From an uncultured Draconibacterium sp. (GTDB taxonomy: Bacteria > Bacteroidota > Bacteroidia > Bacteroidales > Prolixibacteraceae): a stretch of DNA of 64,000 nt. The notes beneath the pieces are model-generated. The model worked only from the letters and a program-made list of their open reading frames with translations, had not been told where the DNA came from and did not search any database. Positions 28,140 through 35,667 of the stretch are shown piece after piece (position 1 is the first letter of the stretch; every line of letters begins with the position of its first letter). The translations under genes were made by a program, and so were the position numbers. The stretch is taken from assembly GCF_963675065.1 (NCBI RefSeq), contig NZ_OY775905.1:694501-758500 (forward strand). Direction: 5' to 3'.

Positions 28140-28164
28140 GAAGTCGGAAGCCCGAAGTCGGAAG
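28140..28164 (+). repeat. Short direct repeat GAAGTCGGAAG
   Basis: GAAGTCGGAAG occurs at 28140-28150 and 28154-28164 (14-base period), just after the pseudouridine synthase stop. Related degenerate text (GGAAGTCGGAC) occurs at 25521-25531. It looks like low-complexity intergenic sequence rather than a functional site. Confidence 0.4.
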
Positions 28165-28274
28165 AATAGCATAGTCAACTTCGAGCTTCAAACTCCCATA
28201 CATAATAAAAACGATAGCTGTTTGTTAACCATCAATTGTAATTATTCTCTCTACCAGTTACTAATAAACCGATT

Positions 28275-28763
28275 TTGGAAAAGGAATTCTTACACATAAT
28301 CCAGAAAAACCAGGGCATCATCCACAAAGTATGCAACATTTATTGCGACACGGAAGATGACCGAAGTGATCTCTTTCAGGAAATTGTAGTACAACTTTGG
28401 AAGTCGTACCCCAATTTCAGAAGAGAATCAAAGGTTTCTACATGGATGTATCGTGTGGCGCTGAATACCGCGATTACTTCGTTCAAAAAAAGTAAAAGAA
28501 GACCTGACCAAAGCAGCCTGACGTACGATAATTTTCAGATTGAAGAAGAGAAGTACGATACCGAAACCGAAGAGAATATAAAAGTATTGCACAAAGCCAT
28601 TCAGCAGCTTACCGGAATCGAAAAGTCGATTGTGTTGCTGTACCTCGAAAACAAAAAGTACGAGGAAATTGCTGAGATTACCGGGATTACCCAAAACTAT
28701 GTACGGGTGAAAATGAACCGGATAAAAAAGAAGCTGAAGAAACTGATGGTAACTGAAGAGTAG
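28275..28763 (+). CDS. ECF-type RNA polymerase sigma factor
   Basis: The 162-residue protein begins at TTG (28275); no in-frame ATG is available before conserved region 2, so TTG is taken as the start. Region 2 is DDRSDLFQEIVVQLWKSYPN with FRRESKVSTWMYRVALN. Region 4 is LTGIEKSIVLLYLENKKYEE and IAEITGITQNYVRVKMNRIK. It recruits RNA polymerase to a small regulon. The next gene starts 5 bases after its stop and encodes a four-helix membrane protein, which makes that protein a candidate anti-sigma or partner. The regulon cannot be predicted from this window. Confidence 0.92.
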   Translation: MEKEFLHIIQKNQGIIHKVCNIYCDTEDDRSDLFQEIVVQLWKSYPNFRRESKVSTWMYRVALNTAITSFKKSKRRPDQSSLTYDNFQIEEEKYDTETEENIKVLHKAIQQLTGIEKSIVLLYLENKKYEEIAEITGITQNYVRVKMNRIKKKLKKLMVTEE

Positions 28764-28768
28764 TAGTT

Positions 28769-29446
28769 ATGGAATTAAACGAACTGAAAAAAACATGGAG
28801 CAAAATGGCCCCCTCCAAAGAACTGGACGAAAACCAGTTGAACACTATGCTCAGTAATCGTACCAGTAGTCTTATTGACCGTATCGACCGGAACATCAAA
28901 ATAGGTTTTGTGGTTCTGTTGGGTCTAATTCTCTTGTTTACTTTCGATGATTTTATCTTCTCACCTGAAACCATTGATAAATATTACAGCGAAATGCCTA
29001 TTCCCAATTGGGTGCTCTTCCTGGCTGTTTTTGGCAATGTACTTATCGTTACTACTTTCCTGTATTTTGTGGTTAAATATTATCGTGTAAAACGACAATG
29101 CGATGTGGCTTGTGACCTGAAAGACACTTTGAAAAAAATAATTGAAACACTTATCCTCTATCAACGCCTGTTTTATCTTGCTTTAGCCAGTATACTGCTG
29201 TCAATGGCATCGGCCTTTACAACCGGAATGTACGAAGGATTAAATCATAATGCAGAACTACAGGGACTTCAGTTCAATGACATTGAGACAAGTAAACTAA
29301 TTTTAGCAGTTCTAATTTCGGTTATAATTGTCGTTTTGTTTGGTGGGGCTATTTTCTTTTTCCTTCGTTGGGGATTCCGCAAATTGTATGGCAACTACAT
29401 CAAAAAATTAAAGGCCACACTGCACGAACTGGAAGAATTGAATTAA
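28769..29446 (+). CDS. Membrane protein coupled to ECF sigma factor (putative anti-sigma)
   Basis: I do not recognise a named family. The 225-residue protein has a soluble N-terminus (MELNELKKTWSKMAPSKELD) and four TM helices (about 50-68, 80-105, 132-152 and 172-198). It ends with a Lys/Glu-rich tail (KKLKATLHELEEL). It starts 5 bases after the sigma gene and is surely co-transcribed. In Bacteroidota such small-soluble-N plus TM proteins beside ECF sigma genes are often anti-sigma-like, but the Cys/His zinc anti-sigma signature is absent. The role is inferred from position only. Confidence 0.6.
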   Translation: MELNELKKTWSKMAPSKELDENQLNTMLSNRTSSLIDRIDRNIKIGFVVLLGLILLFTFDDFIFSPETIDKYYSEMPIPNWVLFLAVFGNVLIVTTFLYFVVKYYRVKRQCDVACDLKDTLKKIIETLILYQRLFYLALASILLSMASAFTTGMYEGLNHNAELQGLQFNDIETSKLILAVLISVIIVVLFGGAIFFFLRWGFRKLYGNYIKKLKATLHELEELN

Positions 29447-29495
29447 ATCAGTTTACAATCTTATCATTTTACCCCTAAATTCAGAATCGACTTTC

Positions 29496-29518
29496 TATCT
29501 TTACAGTTCAAACTGAAC
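29496..29518 (+). promoter_or_regulatory. glmM promoter with adjacent inverted repeat
   Basis: TATCTTTA (29496-29503) is a one-mismatch -7 box. GTTCA-AAC-TGAAC (29506-29518) is a perfect inverted repeat near the expected transcription start, only nine bases before the ATG. It may be an operator or the 5' end of the message. Confidence 0.35.
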
Positions 29519-29526
29519 ATTATATT

Positions 29527-30909
29527 ATGACCTTAATAAAATCGATCTCGGGAATACGAGGAACTATTGGAGGAAAACCTGGCGACGGTTTAAGCCCGCT
29601 CGACCTGGTTAAATTTACAGCAGCTTACGCCACCTGGGCAAAAGAAAAAGCAAACAAAGAAAAAATTACCGTAGTTGTTGGCCGCGATGCAAGAATTTCG
29701 GGCGAAATGGTAGCATCAATCGTTGTTTCAACACTGTCGGGAATGGGATGTAATGTGGTGAACATCGGGCTGGCAACCACGCCAACCACCGAGATTGCCG
29801 TAACAGAAGAAAAAGCTGATGGCGGAATTATCCTCACAGCCAGTCATAATCCGAAACAATGGAATGCACTAAAACTACTGAATTCCGCAGGTGAATTTCT
29901 CGATGCCGAAGAAGGAGCCAAAGTACTGGCATTGGCCGATGCTGAAGATTTCAGCTTTGCCGAAGTGGATGACCTGGGAGCAGTGGTTGAAAAAGACTAC
30001 ACCGATATTCACGTGCAACACGTTTTGGATCTTGATTTGGTTGACGTGGAAGCTATAAAAAAAGCCAACTTCTCGGTGGCTGTAGATGCCGTAAACTCGG
30101 TTGGTGGCGTTGCCATGCCGGCTCTTTTTAAATCACTCGACATTGAAAATATAGTAGAAATAAACTGCGAACCAACCGGGCATTTTGCGCATACACCGGA
30201 ACCCATTCCTGAAAACCTGGTTGAAACCGCAGAAATTATCAGCAAGAATAAAGTTGACGTTGGTTTTGTTGTCGATCCGGATGTTGACCGCCTGGTGATC
30301 ATCAACGAAGACGGCAGTATGTTTAACGAAGAATACACGCTGGTAGCTGTTGCCGATTATGTATTGGGACACACTCCGGGTAATACGGTTTCCAACTTAT
30401 CATCGAGCCGGGCGCTACGCGATGTAACTGAAAAACACGGTCAGAGCTACTCGGCCGGAATGGTTGGCGAAGTGAATGTTGTGGCCAAAATGCGCGAAAC
30501 AAATGCGATTATCGGCGGCGAAGGAAACGGCGGAATTATTTATCCAGCGAGCCACAGTGGCCGCGATGCTTTGGTTGGAGCGGCACTTTTCCTTTCTCAT
30601 TTGGCAAAGTCGGGCCTTAAATGTTCGGAGTTGCGTAAAACCTATCCCGATTATTTTATCTCGAAAAACAAAATTGAACTGACGCCTGACATCGATGTAG
30701 ATGGAATTCTAGTAAAAATGAAGGAAAAGTACGCCCACGAAGAGGTAACAGCAACCGATGGAGTAAAAATCGATTTTGCTGAGTCGTGGGTGCATTTACG
30801 TAAATCGAATACTGAGCCGATTATCCGTATTTATGCTGAGGCGAAATCAAGTGCTGAAGCTGATAAACTGGCTCAACAAATGATTGAAGAAATGAAAAGC
30901 CTTTTATAA
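29527..30909 (+). CDS. glmM: Phosphoglucosamine mutase
   Basis: The 460-residue enzyme interconverts glucosamine-6-phosphate and glucosamine-1-phosphate for UDP-GlcNAc, peptidoglycan and lipid A synthesis. It has the alpha-D-phosphohexomutase domains in order. The N-terminus is SISGIRGTIGG. The catalytic Ser loop is ILTASHNPKQWNALKLL. The metal loop is VDPDVDRLVIIN. The sugar loop is GGEGNGGIIYPASHSGRDA. The C-terminal phosphate-binding end is LRKSNTEPIIRIYAEAKS. All key residues are intact. The family also includes phosphomannomutases, but TASHNPKQWNA with GEGNGG favours GlmM as found in Bacteroidota. It is a monocistronic unit. Confidence 0.88.
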   Translation: MTLIKSISGIRGTIGGKPGDGLSPLDLVKFTAAYATWAKEKANKEKITVVVGRDARISGEMVASIVVSTLSGMGCNVVNIGLATTPTTEIAVTEEKADGGIILTASHNPKQWNALKLLNSAGEFLDAEEGAKVLALADAEDFSFAEVDDLGAVVEKDYTDIHVQHVLDLDLVDVEAIKKANFSVAVDAVNSVGGVAMPALFKSLDIENIVEINCEPTGHFAHTPEPIPENLVETAEIISKNKVDVGFVVDPDVDRLVIINEDGSMFNEEYTLVAVADYVLGHTPGNTVSNLSSSRALRDVTEKHGQSYSAGMVGEVNVVAKMRETNAIIGGEGNGGIIYPASHSGRDALVGAALFLSHLAKSGLKCSELRKTYPDYFISKNKIELTPDIDVDGILVKMKEKYAHEEVTATDGVKIDFAESWVHLRKSNTEPIIRIYAEAKSSAEADKLAQQMIEEMKSLL

Positions 30910-31206
30910 TAGACATTACGGAAGGTTATTCCAATAGTTTTTAAGTGTGAGCCTTAAGCGAAACACTGGAATTATAATGGTTAATGCCGATTGAAAACGG
31001 AAATTGTATGAGATGAGACTCATCCTGATTTCACATCGGTATTACCCAAACGTTAAGCGCCTCTTTTAAAATAGGGGCAGAAATTAAATTTGAGCTAAAT
31101 TTATGTTATAAAACATGTTTTTCGTTTTTCCTATTTAAAAACAATCTACATTTGAACCGAAAACATCATTCAGCAAAAAAACTTACTGAATGCAAAACAT
31201 GAAACA
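30910..31206. other. Intergenic region before methylglyoxal synthase
   Basis: No gene is evident in these 297 bases. A weak stem can form between the AATGCCGAT segment near 30981 and ATCGGTATT near 31040, but it is interrupted and I would not call it. The promoter of the next gene is at its right end (31147-31154). Confidence 0.5.
31147..31154 (+). promoter_or_regulatory. -7 box of methylglyoxal synthase
   Basis: TACATTTG matches TAnnTTTG exactly, giving a leader of about 45 bases before the ATG at 31207. The -33 region (about 31117-31124) is T-rich without a clear TTTG. Confidence 0.55.
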
Positions 31207-31680
31207 ATGAAAAGAAAAAAGAATATAGCGATCGTAGCACACGATAACCGCAAAAAAGATATTATGGAGTGGGTGGCTTTCAACTGGAAAGAACTGGCCC
31301 AGCACGACTTAATTTGCACTGGAACAACCGGGAAAATGGTTGAGGAGGCACTTGCTGAAAGCTGCCACAAACATGCCACTGTACCGCCAACCGTTACCCG
31401 TTTGAAATCGGGGCCACTGGGTGGCGACCAGCAGTTGGGAGCAATGATCTGCGAAGGAAACATCGATATGCTCATCTTCTTTTGGGATCCGATGCAGCCG
31501 CAACCGCACGATGTTGATGTAAAAGCCTTGCTGCGTATCACGGTTTTATATAATATTCCAACAGCATCGAACCGTTCTACGGCCGACTTTATGGTTACAT
31601 CTGAATTATTTCACGAGCAATACGATCCAATAATCAAAGATTACGCCGAATACATTGCTCGCGAAGTTGAAATAAAATAA
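31207..31680 (+). CDS. mgsA: Methylglyoxal synthase
   Basis: The 157-residue enzyme converts dihydroxyacetone phosphate to methylglyoxal and phosphate, an overflow bypass of lower glycolysis. Family motifs are intact: NIAIVAHDNRKKDIMEWV, TGTTGKMVEEAL, GPLGGDQQLGAMI, the catalytic Asp region LIFFWDPMQPQPHDVDVKAL, and NIPTASNRSTADFM. It is a single domain of normal length. It has its own promoter and is not in a sugar operon, although it lies upstream of a CBM9-like and glycosidase-like gene pair. The identification is secure. Confidence 0.96.
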   Translation: MKRKKNIAIVAHDNRKKDIMEWVAFNWKELAQHDLICTGTTGKMVEEALAESCHKHATVPPTVTRLKSGPLGGDQQLGAMICEGNIDMLIFFWDPMQPQPHDVDVKALLRITVLYNIPTASNRSTADFMVTSELFHEQYDPIIKDYAEYIAREVEIK

Positions 31681-31775
31681 GCTTAATTTTTAATTTTTTT
31701 AAAAAGACTTTCCTGTCTTGGTAATATTTTCAATATTTTTATCGTTATTGTCCGACATTAATAGTGATTAAATCT

Positions 31776-32885
31776 ATGCGTATTATCAGGAATGCAGTCA
31801 TCCTCACACTTCTTATTATCAGCAATTTGAGCTTGTCAGTACAAGCACAATGGGGAAAATATGCCCATTTGTTTACACTTCCAAACACCTACTTAGCTGG
31901 CCAAAGTCGGGAATCTATCATCATTGACGGCCAAGCCAACGAGCCGGTGTGGGAAGATGCCGCATGGACTTCTGAGTTTATTGATATTCAGGGTGCCAAT
32001 ATGCCTCAACCCACCTACCCTACGCGGATTAAAATGCTGTGGGACGATACTAACCTGTACATTTTTGCAGAACTGGAAGAGGAAAACATTTGGGCATACT
32101 ACGATAAGCAAGATATGATCGTTTACCACGAAAATGATTTTGAAGTGTTTATCGATCCTGATGGTGACACACATAATTATTACGAATTTGAGGTGAACAC
32201 CCGAAACACTTTATTCGACCTCTTTCTTGACAAACCATACAGAAACGGGGGTAAGCCCGATATTGAATGGAACGCTAAAGGTTTCAGAAGTGCTATCTAT
32301 CTGGATGGCACACTAAATGACCCGACCGACACCGATAAAAAATGGTGTGTTGAAATGGCCGTTCCTTTCGCATCGCTAACTACTGATGGCAATTTTATAC
32401 AACCTGAAGCCGGTGCTATTTGGAAGATCAACTTCTCGCGCGTTCAATGGCAAACCGAAATTATCGACGGTAAATACACCCGAAAAACTTCCGACGACGA
32501 GAAGTTGATCCCGGAAGACAATTGGGTTTGGAGTCCGCAGGGTGTAATAAACATGCACTTCCCTGAGCGTTGGGGACTGATTCAGTTTTCTTCTAAATCT
32601 CCGAAAGCGACACAAGCATCATTTCAACTGCCTGAGGCGGAGTTGATGGCCCGTCACTTGTGGCATGTGTTTTATGCGCAACGTGATTATCAGCGTGAGC
32701 ACAAGACTTTTTGTAACAAGCTTGCCACACTTGGAATACAAACAAGCGGAAGGGAGAACAACACCAATTTCTCGCTGAAAATAAACGTCTCGGGAAAAAC
32801 ATATACCGCAACTTTAAAAACCAACAACGGCCTGATGATCTCTATCAATCAGGATGGCTTAATACAAAAACATACTGACAACTAA
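31776..32885 (+). CDS. Secreted CBM9-like carbohydrate-binding protein
   Basis: ATG 31776 is preferred to an in-frame GTG four codons earlier because it opens a clean signal peptide (MRIIRNAVILTLLII, cleavage near VQAQ). The 369-residue product has a family-9 carbohydrate-binding fold at about residues 40-255: IIIDGQANEPVWEDAAWT, MLWDDTNLYIFAELEEE, EVFIDPDGDTHNYYEFEVN and WCVEMAVPF. The last ~110 residues are less clear. CBM9-like periplasmic proteins of this type are common in Bacteroidota and usually lack a catalytic partner domain. The next gene, 11 bases away, encodes a putative glycosidase, so the two probably work on one substrate. Confidence 0.85.
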   Translation: MRIIRNAVILTLLIISNLSLSVQAQWGKYAHLFTLPNTYLAGQSRESIIIDGQANEPVWEDAAWTSEFIDIQGANMPQPTYPTRIKMLWDDTNLYIFAELEEENIWAYYDKQDMIVYHENDFEVFIDPDGDTHNYYEFEVNTRNTLFDLFLDKPYRNGGKPDIEWNAKGFRSAIYLDGTLNDPTDTDKKWCVEMAVPFASLTTDGNFIQPEAGAIWKINFSRVQWQTEIIDGKYTRKTSDDEKLIPEDNWVWSPQGVINMHFPERWGLIQFSSKSPKATQASFQLPEAELMARHLWHVFYAQRDYQREHKTFCNKLATLGIQTSGRENNTNFSLKINVSGKTYTATLKTNNGLMISINQDGLIQKHTDN

Positions 32886-32896
32886 ACAATTTAGCG

Positions 32897-33970
32897 ATGA
32901 ACAAAAGAGATTTTATTAAAACCACAATGCTGGCCGGTATGGGCCTTACAGTGGCAAGCGCCTGTGCCGGCGAAGCAAAACCAGCTGCAGCTGAACAAGG
33001 TTTGAAACACTGGGTTTGGGAAAATCCAAATCATGAGGAAACAGACGAAGATCTGCAAAAGAAATACAGCAGTTATTACGAAGCCGGGGTGCGCGGTATG
33101 TTTTTCGAGCACGACAGCGAACGCCATTTTCGTATCGCTAAAAAGGCCGGACTGGAAACGCATCGCTGGATGTGGACCATGAACCGTGGCGAAAAAGAGC
33201 TGCTGGAAAGTCACCCGGAATGGTATGCCGTTAGTCGCGATGGAAAATCATGTGCGACCAATCCTCCGTATGTGGGCTACTACCGCTGGCTGTGCCCATC
33301 GAAACCGGAAGTAAAAGAATACCTAACACAACTCTCAACCGAGATTCTGAAAAAAGATTATGTAGATGGCCTGCACCTTGATTATGTGCGCTACTGCGAC
33401 GTCATTCTGCCGGTAAACCTGTGGGATAATTATGGGATAGACCAAAGCAAAGAATTACCCGAATACGATTTTTGCTATTGCGATACCTGCCGCGAGAATT
33501 TCAAGAAGAAAACCGGTAAAGATCCGCTGGAGATGGAATACCCGGATCAAAGTCCGGCATGGCGGAAATACCGTTACGAGCAGGTAAACAACATTGTGAA
33601 CCATCTGGCAGAAATTGCACACACGCACGACAAACCAACTACTGCAGCGGTTTTCCCAACACCGGAAATTGCCCGCCGCATTGTACGCCAGGACTGGACC
33701 AACTGGAACCTCGATGCGGTTTGCCCGATGATCTATCATGGTTTTTACCGAGAAACAGTAAGTTGGATTGGCGATGCTGTTGAAGAAGGGATACATTTCC
33801 TTTGCGGGAAATTCCCGATTTATGCCGGTCTGTATTTACCTGATTTTAAATCGGATAAAGAGCTGGAAGAAGGCATTCGTGTTGCCATTGCCAACGGTGC
33901 ATCAGGAGTTTCGTTGTTTGGCAAGGTGGATGAGAAGACTTTGAGTATTTTGAAAAGTGCTTCAAAATAG
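32897..33970 (+). CDS. Putative GH10-like (GHL10) glycosidase, exported
   Basis: The 357-residue protein has an export signal that looks Tat-like or lipoprotein-like (MNKRDFIKTTMLAGMG, then VASACAG). The rest is a TIM-barrel-type sequence resembling hypothetical glycosyl hydrolase family 10 (COG1649-like) proteins. Markers are VRGMFFEHDS, HRWMWTMNR, YRWLCPSKPEVKEYL, the strand DGLHLDYVRYCD with a plausible acidic pair, AVFPTPEIARR, and DAVCPMIYHGFYR. A CxxC-like piece (CYCDTC) interrupts the barrel. Its substrate is unknown. It follows a CBM9-like gene by 11 bases. Catalytic activity is inferred, since the acid/base pair has not been mapped. Confidence 0.72.
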   Translation: MNKRDFIKTTMLAGMGLTVASACAGEAKPAAAEQGLKHWVWENPNHEETDEDLQKKYSSYYEAGVRGMFFEHDSERHFRIAKKAGLETHRWMWTMNRGEKELLESHPEWYAVSRDGKSCATNPPYVGYYRWLCPSKPEVKEYLTQLSTEILKKDYVDGLHLDYVRYCDVILPVNLWDNYGIDQSKELPEYDFCYCDTCRENFKKKTGKDPLEMEYPDQSPAWRKYRYEQVNNIVNHLAEIAHTHDKPTTAAVFPTPEIARRIVRQDWTNWNLDAVCPMIYHGFYRETVSWIGDAVEEGIHFLCGKFPIYAGLYLPDFKSDKELEEGIRVAIANGASGVSLFGKVDEKTLSILKSASK

Positions 33971-34083
33971 CGTTTTCAAATGATGATATGGATGAAGCGT
34001 GCCTCTGAAAGTGATTCAAGGGCTCTTCTTTTTCTGAAAGTCACTTGAACTATCTCTATTATTTTAGCCCTGCATAAAAGCTG

Positions 34084-34256
34084 TTTTCCCTTGAAAGGGA
34101 AAATGTCGGTAGACAAAAGGGTATTTAATTGTAAAAACGTTACCCCTCACCCTATCGGGAGCTCCCCTCGCGAGAGGAGCAAGCGCTCACCACATTTAGC
34201 GATATTTCAAAATCTCCGGCATTCCTTTATTGCTGTTTCCCCTGTTGAGAGGAAAC
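34084..34256. repeat. Cluster of three short hairpins
   Basis: Hairpins are at 34084-34103 (TTTTCCCTT/AAGGGAAAA), 34161-34180 (GCTCCCCTC/GAGAGGAGC) and 34235-34256 (GTTTCC/GGAAAC). All share C/G-rich CCCCT-type arms and are spaced about 70 bases apart. This resembles a degenerate dispersed intergenic repeat of Bacteroidota rather than a terminator. Confidence 0.5.
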
Positions 34257-34307
34257 CTTGCCTACCGGCAGACAGGTAGCTAAAGCCAAAAGGGTATATT
34301 CTTGCTT

Positions 34308-34337
34308 TTTGATATTCAGCTTTTTCCATTACATTTG
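34308..34337 (+). promoter_or_regulatory. Promoter of the queuosine precursor transporter
   Basis: TTTG (34308-34311) as -33 and TACATTTG (34330-34337) as -7 are separated by 18 bases. The predicted start near 34343 gives a ~60-base leader before ATG 34403. Confidence 0.6.
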
Positions 34338-34360
34338 CAGGCCAAAATTAAGAGTACGAA

Positions 34361-34400
34361 CTGCGCAGGTGGCATCACCCTGCACATAAAAGAATTAAAA
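34361..34400 (+). promoter_or_regulatory. Candidate preQ1-type leader
   Basis: A stem GCAGG (34365-34369) / CCTGC (34379-34383) encloses a short loop ending in ATCACCC. An A-rich tail (ACATAAAAGAATTAAAA) runs up to the ATG. Compact stem, C-rich 3' loop edge and A-rich tail resemble preQ1-I riboswitches, and the gene it precedes is a queuosine-precursor transporter. The loop is shorter than classical examples, so it could simply be a small hairpin. Confidence 0.3.
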
Positions 34401-34402
34401 AA

Positions 34403-35107
34403 ATGCAAAACGAATTGTTATGGCTGGCCATGCTGCTGGCAAATTTTCTGCTTATCATTTTAGCCTACCGTTTATTCGGTAAATGGGGTCTTGTAATGTG
34501 GATTCCCATCTCGGTGATTGTTGCCAACATACAAGTAATACAAACTGTTGAGTTGTTTGGTCTGGTGGCCACGCTCGGTAATATTGTTTATGCTACCTCG
34601 TTTTTGGTAACCGATATTTTGTCGGAGAACTACGGAAAGGAGGAAGCTAAAAAAGCAGTATGGATAGGCTTCTTCAGCCTTATTTCCATGACCCTGCTGA
34701 TGAACCTGGCACTTGAATTCCTGCCACTGGAAGGCGACGAGTTTGCCGGTATTACCCACGAAGCTACCAGCACGATTTTCAGCCTGATGCCGCGTATTGC
34801 AGTTGCAAGTTTAGCAGCCTACCTGTTGTCGCAGCGCCACGATGTGTGGGCCTACCATTTCTGGAAAAAGCGTTTTTCGAAAGACAACCAGATTTGGCTG
34901 CGTAATAACCTTAGTACTATGGTTTCGCAACTAATAGACAGTGTTGTTTTTGTTGCCATTGCCTTTTGGGGTGTTTACGAATGGCCGGTACTTCTCGAAA
35001 TATTTCTAACTACTTATTTGTTAAAGTGGGTTGTGGCCGCTGCCGATACCCCGTTTGTTTACTGGGGGAAAAAGATCTTTAAACGCAACCGTTTTTGGAT
35101 GGAATAA
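34403..35107 (+). CDS. Queuosine precursor transporter (YhhQ/VUT family)
   Basis: The 234-residue membrane protein with about six helices belongs to the VUT_1/YhhQ family, which takes up queuosine precursors (preQ0/preQ1 or queuine) for tRNA modification. Visible family features are the segment TLGNIVYATSFLVTDILSE followed by NYGKEEAKKAVWIGF, and the late segment NNLSTMVSQLIDSVVFVAIAFWG, which holds the conserved Gln and Asp of the family. It ends with KWVVAAADTPFVYWG. It has its own promoter, a short structured leader and a strong terminator, so it is a single-gene unit. Confidence 0.9.
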   Translation: MQNELLWLAMLLANFLLIILAYRLFGKWGLVMWIPISVIVANIQVIQTVELFGLVATLGNIVYATSFLVTDILSENYGKEEAKKAVWIGFFSLISMTLLMNLALEFLPLEGDEFAGITHEATSTIFSLMPRIAVASLAAYLLSQRHDVWAYHFWKKRFSKDNQIWLRNNLSTMVSQLIDSVVFVAIAFWGVYEWPVLLEIFLTTYLLKWVVAAADTPFVYWGKKIFKRNRFWME

Positions 35108-35130
35108 ATAACTATAAAAGCAAAATAGAA

Positions 35131-35174
35131 AGCGGGGCTGTATAAATAAAGAATATACAGCCCCGCTCTTTTTT
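35131..35174 (+). terminator. Terminator of the queuosine transporter gene
   Basis: A perfect 14-base-pair stem (AGCGGGGCTGTATA / TATACAGCCCCGCT) is followed by CTTTTTT, 24 bases after the stop. Confidence 0.92.
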
Positions 35175-35295
35175 GTCTGACACAGTTAGGGGCTGGAAAA
35201 GTAAAGCTTTATGTTTTGCTGTTTGTTTACCTAAAAAAGTAGCAATTATAAATTGGCAACTGCGAGGGATTTTAAGATCCAACGGCCATGTAATC

Positions 35296-35340
35296 AGCAC
35301 CGACGGTGCTTAAGCAATAACACAGGGTAACGCCCTGTGT
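35296..35340. repeat. Pair of REP-like hairpins
   Basis: AGCACC-GAC-GGTGCT (35296-35310) and ACACAGGG-TAACG-CCCTGTGT (35320-35340) are perfect palindromic hairpins nine bases apart. Similar CAGGG...CCCTG words are familiar from REP elements mobilised by Y1/RAYT transposases in Bacteroidota. No transposase is present nearby. Confidence 0.55.
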
Positions 35341-35667
35341 ATTTCCATGAATTCAATCATCGCTCTGAACGAGCTGTAGTCACGAGCCATTAGGTACTAA
35401 TAGTTTGATTTGGCTGTCATTTCCCGCAAAGTGATTCCTTTGAAAGAACCAGGTACTAGAGAAAAATAATGTCTCTTAACCCCAATGTATCCAAAAAAAA
35501 GTACCGGTTACAAATCGGCACCAGCGAGGAACAGACGAGAGGTAGTTGGTGCGGACTAAAACCCTTTGTTTTATCACTATCCCGGCAATTAACTTTTAAC
35601 TTTATTCTACGCCTTTTTAAATCAGTTCAGATACTGATAACTATCTTTGAAATATCGAAAAGCTTAA

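Larger units (their letters stand above)
33971..34402 (+). other. Intergenic region with hairpin cluster and queuosine-transporter promoter
   Basis: No gene is supported. From left to right it holds two similar segments near 34004 and 34035 (CTGAAAGTGATTCAAG and CTGAAAGTCACTTGAA). A cluster of three hairpins follows (34084-34256). Then come a CTACCGGCAGACAGG stretch, a promoter (34308-34337), and a foldable leader (34361-34400). AAAAGGGTAT occurs near 34115 and again near 34288. Confidence 0.6.
35108..35667. other. 560-base gap with terminator and REP-like hairpins
   Basis: Beyond the terminator at 35131-35174 I find no gene. Two short perfect hairpins lie at 35296-35310 and 35320-35340. A stretch rich in GAGCT/ACGAGC words (about 35370-35395) follows. 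The rest, up to the metallophosphoesterase stop, is AT-rich and unremarkable. Confidence 0.6.

Noticed and set aside
28140..28164. Possible CRISPR-like or regulatory direct repeat (GAAGTCGGAAG twice)
   Set aside because: There are only two short copies with a three-base spacer and similar degenerate words in other gaps; this is low-complexity spacer, not an array.
30981..31050. Interrupted stem AATGCCGAT / ATCGGTATT as a terminator or RNA element
   Set aside because: The arms are short, contain a wobble and enclose about 50 bases of weak pairing; this is not distinguishable from chance.
34091..34279. 62-residue open frame on the plus strand in the hairpin cluster
   Set aside because: It runs across three hairpins, lacks a ribosome-binding site and its product is low-complexity; the DNA structure explains it better.
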